Shown here in pieces: positions 63,850-64,000 of a stretch of DNA of 64,000 bases. The stretch's first letter is position 1. Every line of letters starts with the position of its first letter. The notes below the pieces were generated by a model that made no database searches, was not told where the DNA came from, and was given only the letters and a program-made list of their open reading frames with translations. A program made the translations under genes and the position numbers. The stretch comes from Symsagittifera roscoffensis (Eukaryota > Xenacoelomorpha > Acoela > Convolutidae): NCBI RefSeq assembly GCF_963678635.1, contig NC_087063.1:44096759-44160758 (forward strand). Reading direction: 5' to 3'.

Positions 63850-64000
63850 GTCTGGGTTCAAAAATTATGGTTTTTAACAACCATAGGATAACTTAGGGTT
63901 AGAAATAACATTCCCCTCTAAATACATTACATTTGGTTTGAAACTGCTTAGCGCTGCGTAAACATACACGGTTCCCATTGACTGAAAATTCCAATTTAGA
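63850..64000 (+). other. Start of intron 4 of the sulfotransferase gene
   Basis: A short A/T-rich stretch to the window end with no further recognisable exon. Confidence 0.5.

Noticed and set aside
1..64000. CRISPR arrays, bacterial operons, rRNA and intact tRNA genes
   Set aside because: No spacer-repeat pattern, ribosomal RNA segment or full cloverleaf was seen; the sequence is eukaryotic.

Overview
This is nuclear DNA of an animal. It holds spliced genes with GT-AG introns, metazoan gene families (a sigma-class glutathione S-transferase and a galactose 3-O-sulfotransferase-like enzyme) and three Ty3/gypsy-type LTR retroelement units. One visible intron is only 78 nt, while others are filled with repeats. 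A tunicate, perhaps a larvacean, would fit the mix of tiny introns and a large env-bearing Ty3/gypsy element, but that is an inference that the sequence alone does not prove.

Region 1 (1 to about 20,060, minus strand) is a very large, apparently intact retroelement, called element A here. In its own reading direction it has a leader with repeated hairpins, a small basic ORF (155 aa), a single-frame gag-pol of 2,740 aa (capsid, zinc knuckle, protease, RT, RNase H, integrase), two tiny membrane ORFs, a 378-codon open frame with no ATG, an 872-aa env-like glycoprotein and a 597-aa protein I do not recognise. Several 3' ORFs are joined by ATGA stop/start overlaps. The 5' end (small ORF plus the first third of gag) is present twice in an almost perfect 1,670-bp tandem duplication. 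I could not identify its LTRs.

Region 2 (21,602-23,366, plus strand) is a complete three-exon sigma-class GST gene of 209 aa.

Region 3 (about 26.2-47.0 kb) consists of old interspersed and tandem repeats. The main event is a 9-kb segment (27,854-36,887) present again at 37,126-46,117. Each copy carries the same decayed Ty3/gypsy provirus (element B1/B2) with both LTRs and shared stop codons, so the element decayed before the segment duplicated.

Region 4 (48,085 to beyond the window end, plus strand) is the 5' part of a galactose 3-O-sulfotransferase-like gene, reconstructed from four exons: 48085-48426, 54779-54873, 54952-55015 and 63601-63849. Intron 1 holds a 24-bp minisatellite, a diverged 1.7-kb tandem pair and a complete 2-kb LTR element (C) with a perfect ACTAT target duplication. 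Element C encodes a gag fused to the tail of pol. Intron 3 holds five nearly identical tandem copies of a 1.48-kb satellite.

The most notable observations are the compact overlapping-ORF organisation of element A, the gag start codon that straddles the LTR/primer-binding-site junction in elements B and C, the gag-pol-tail fusion of element C, and the satellite array inside a gene.
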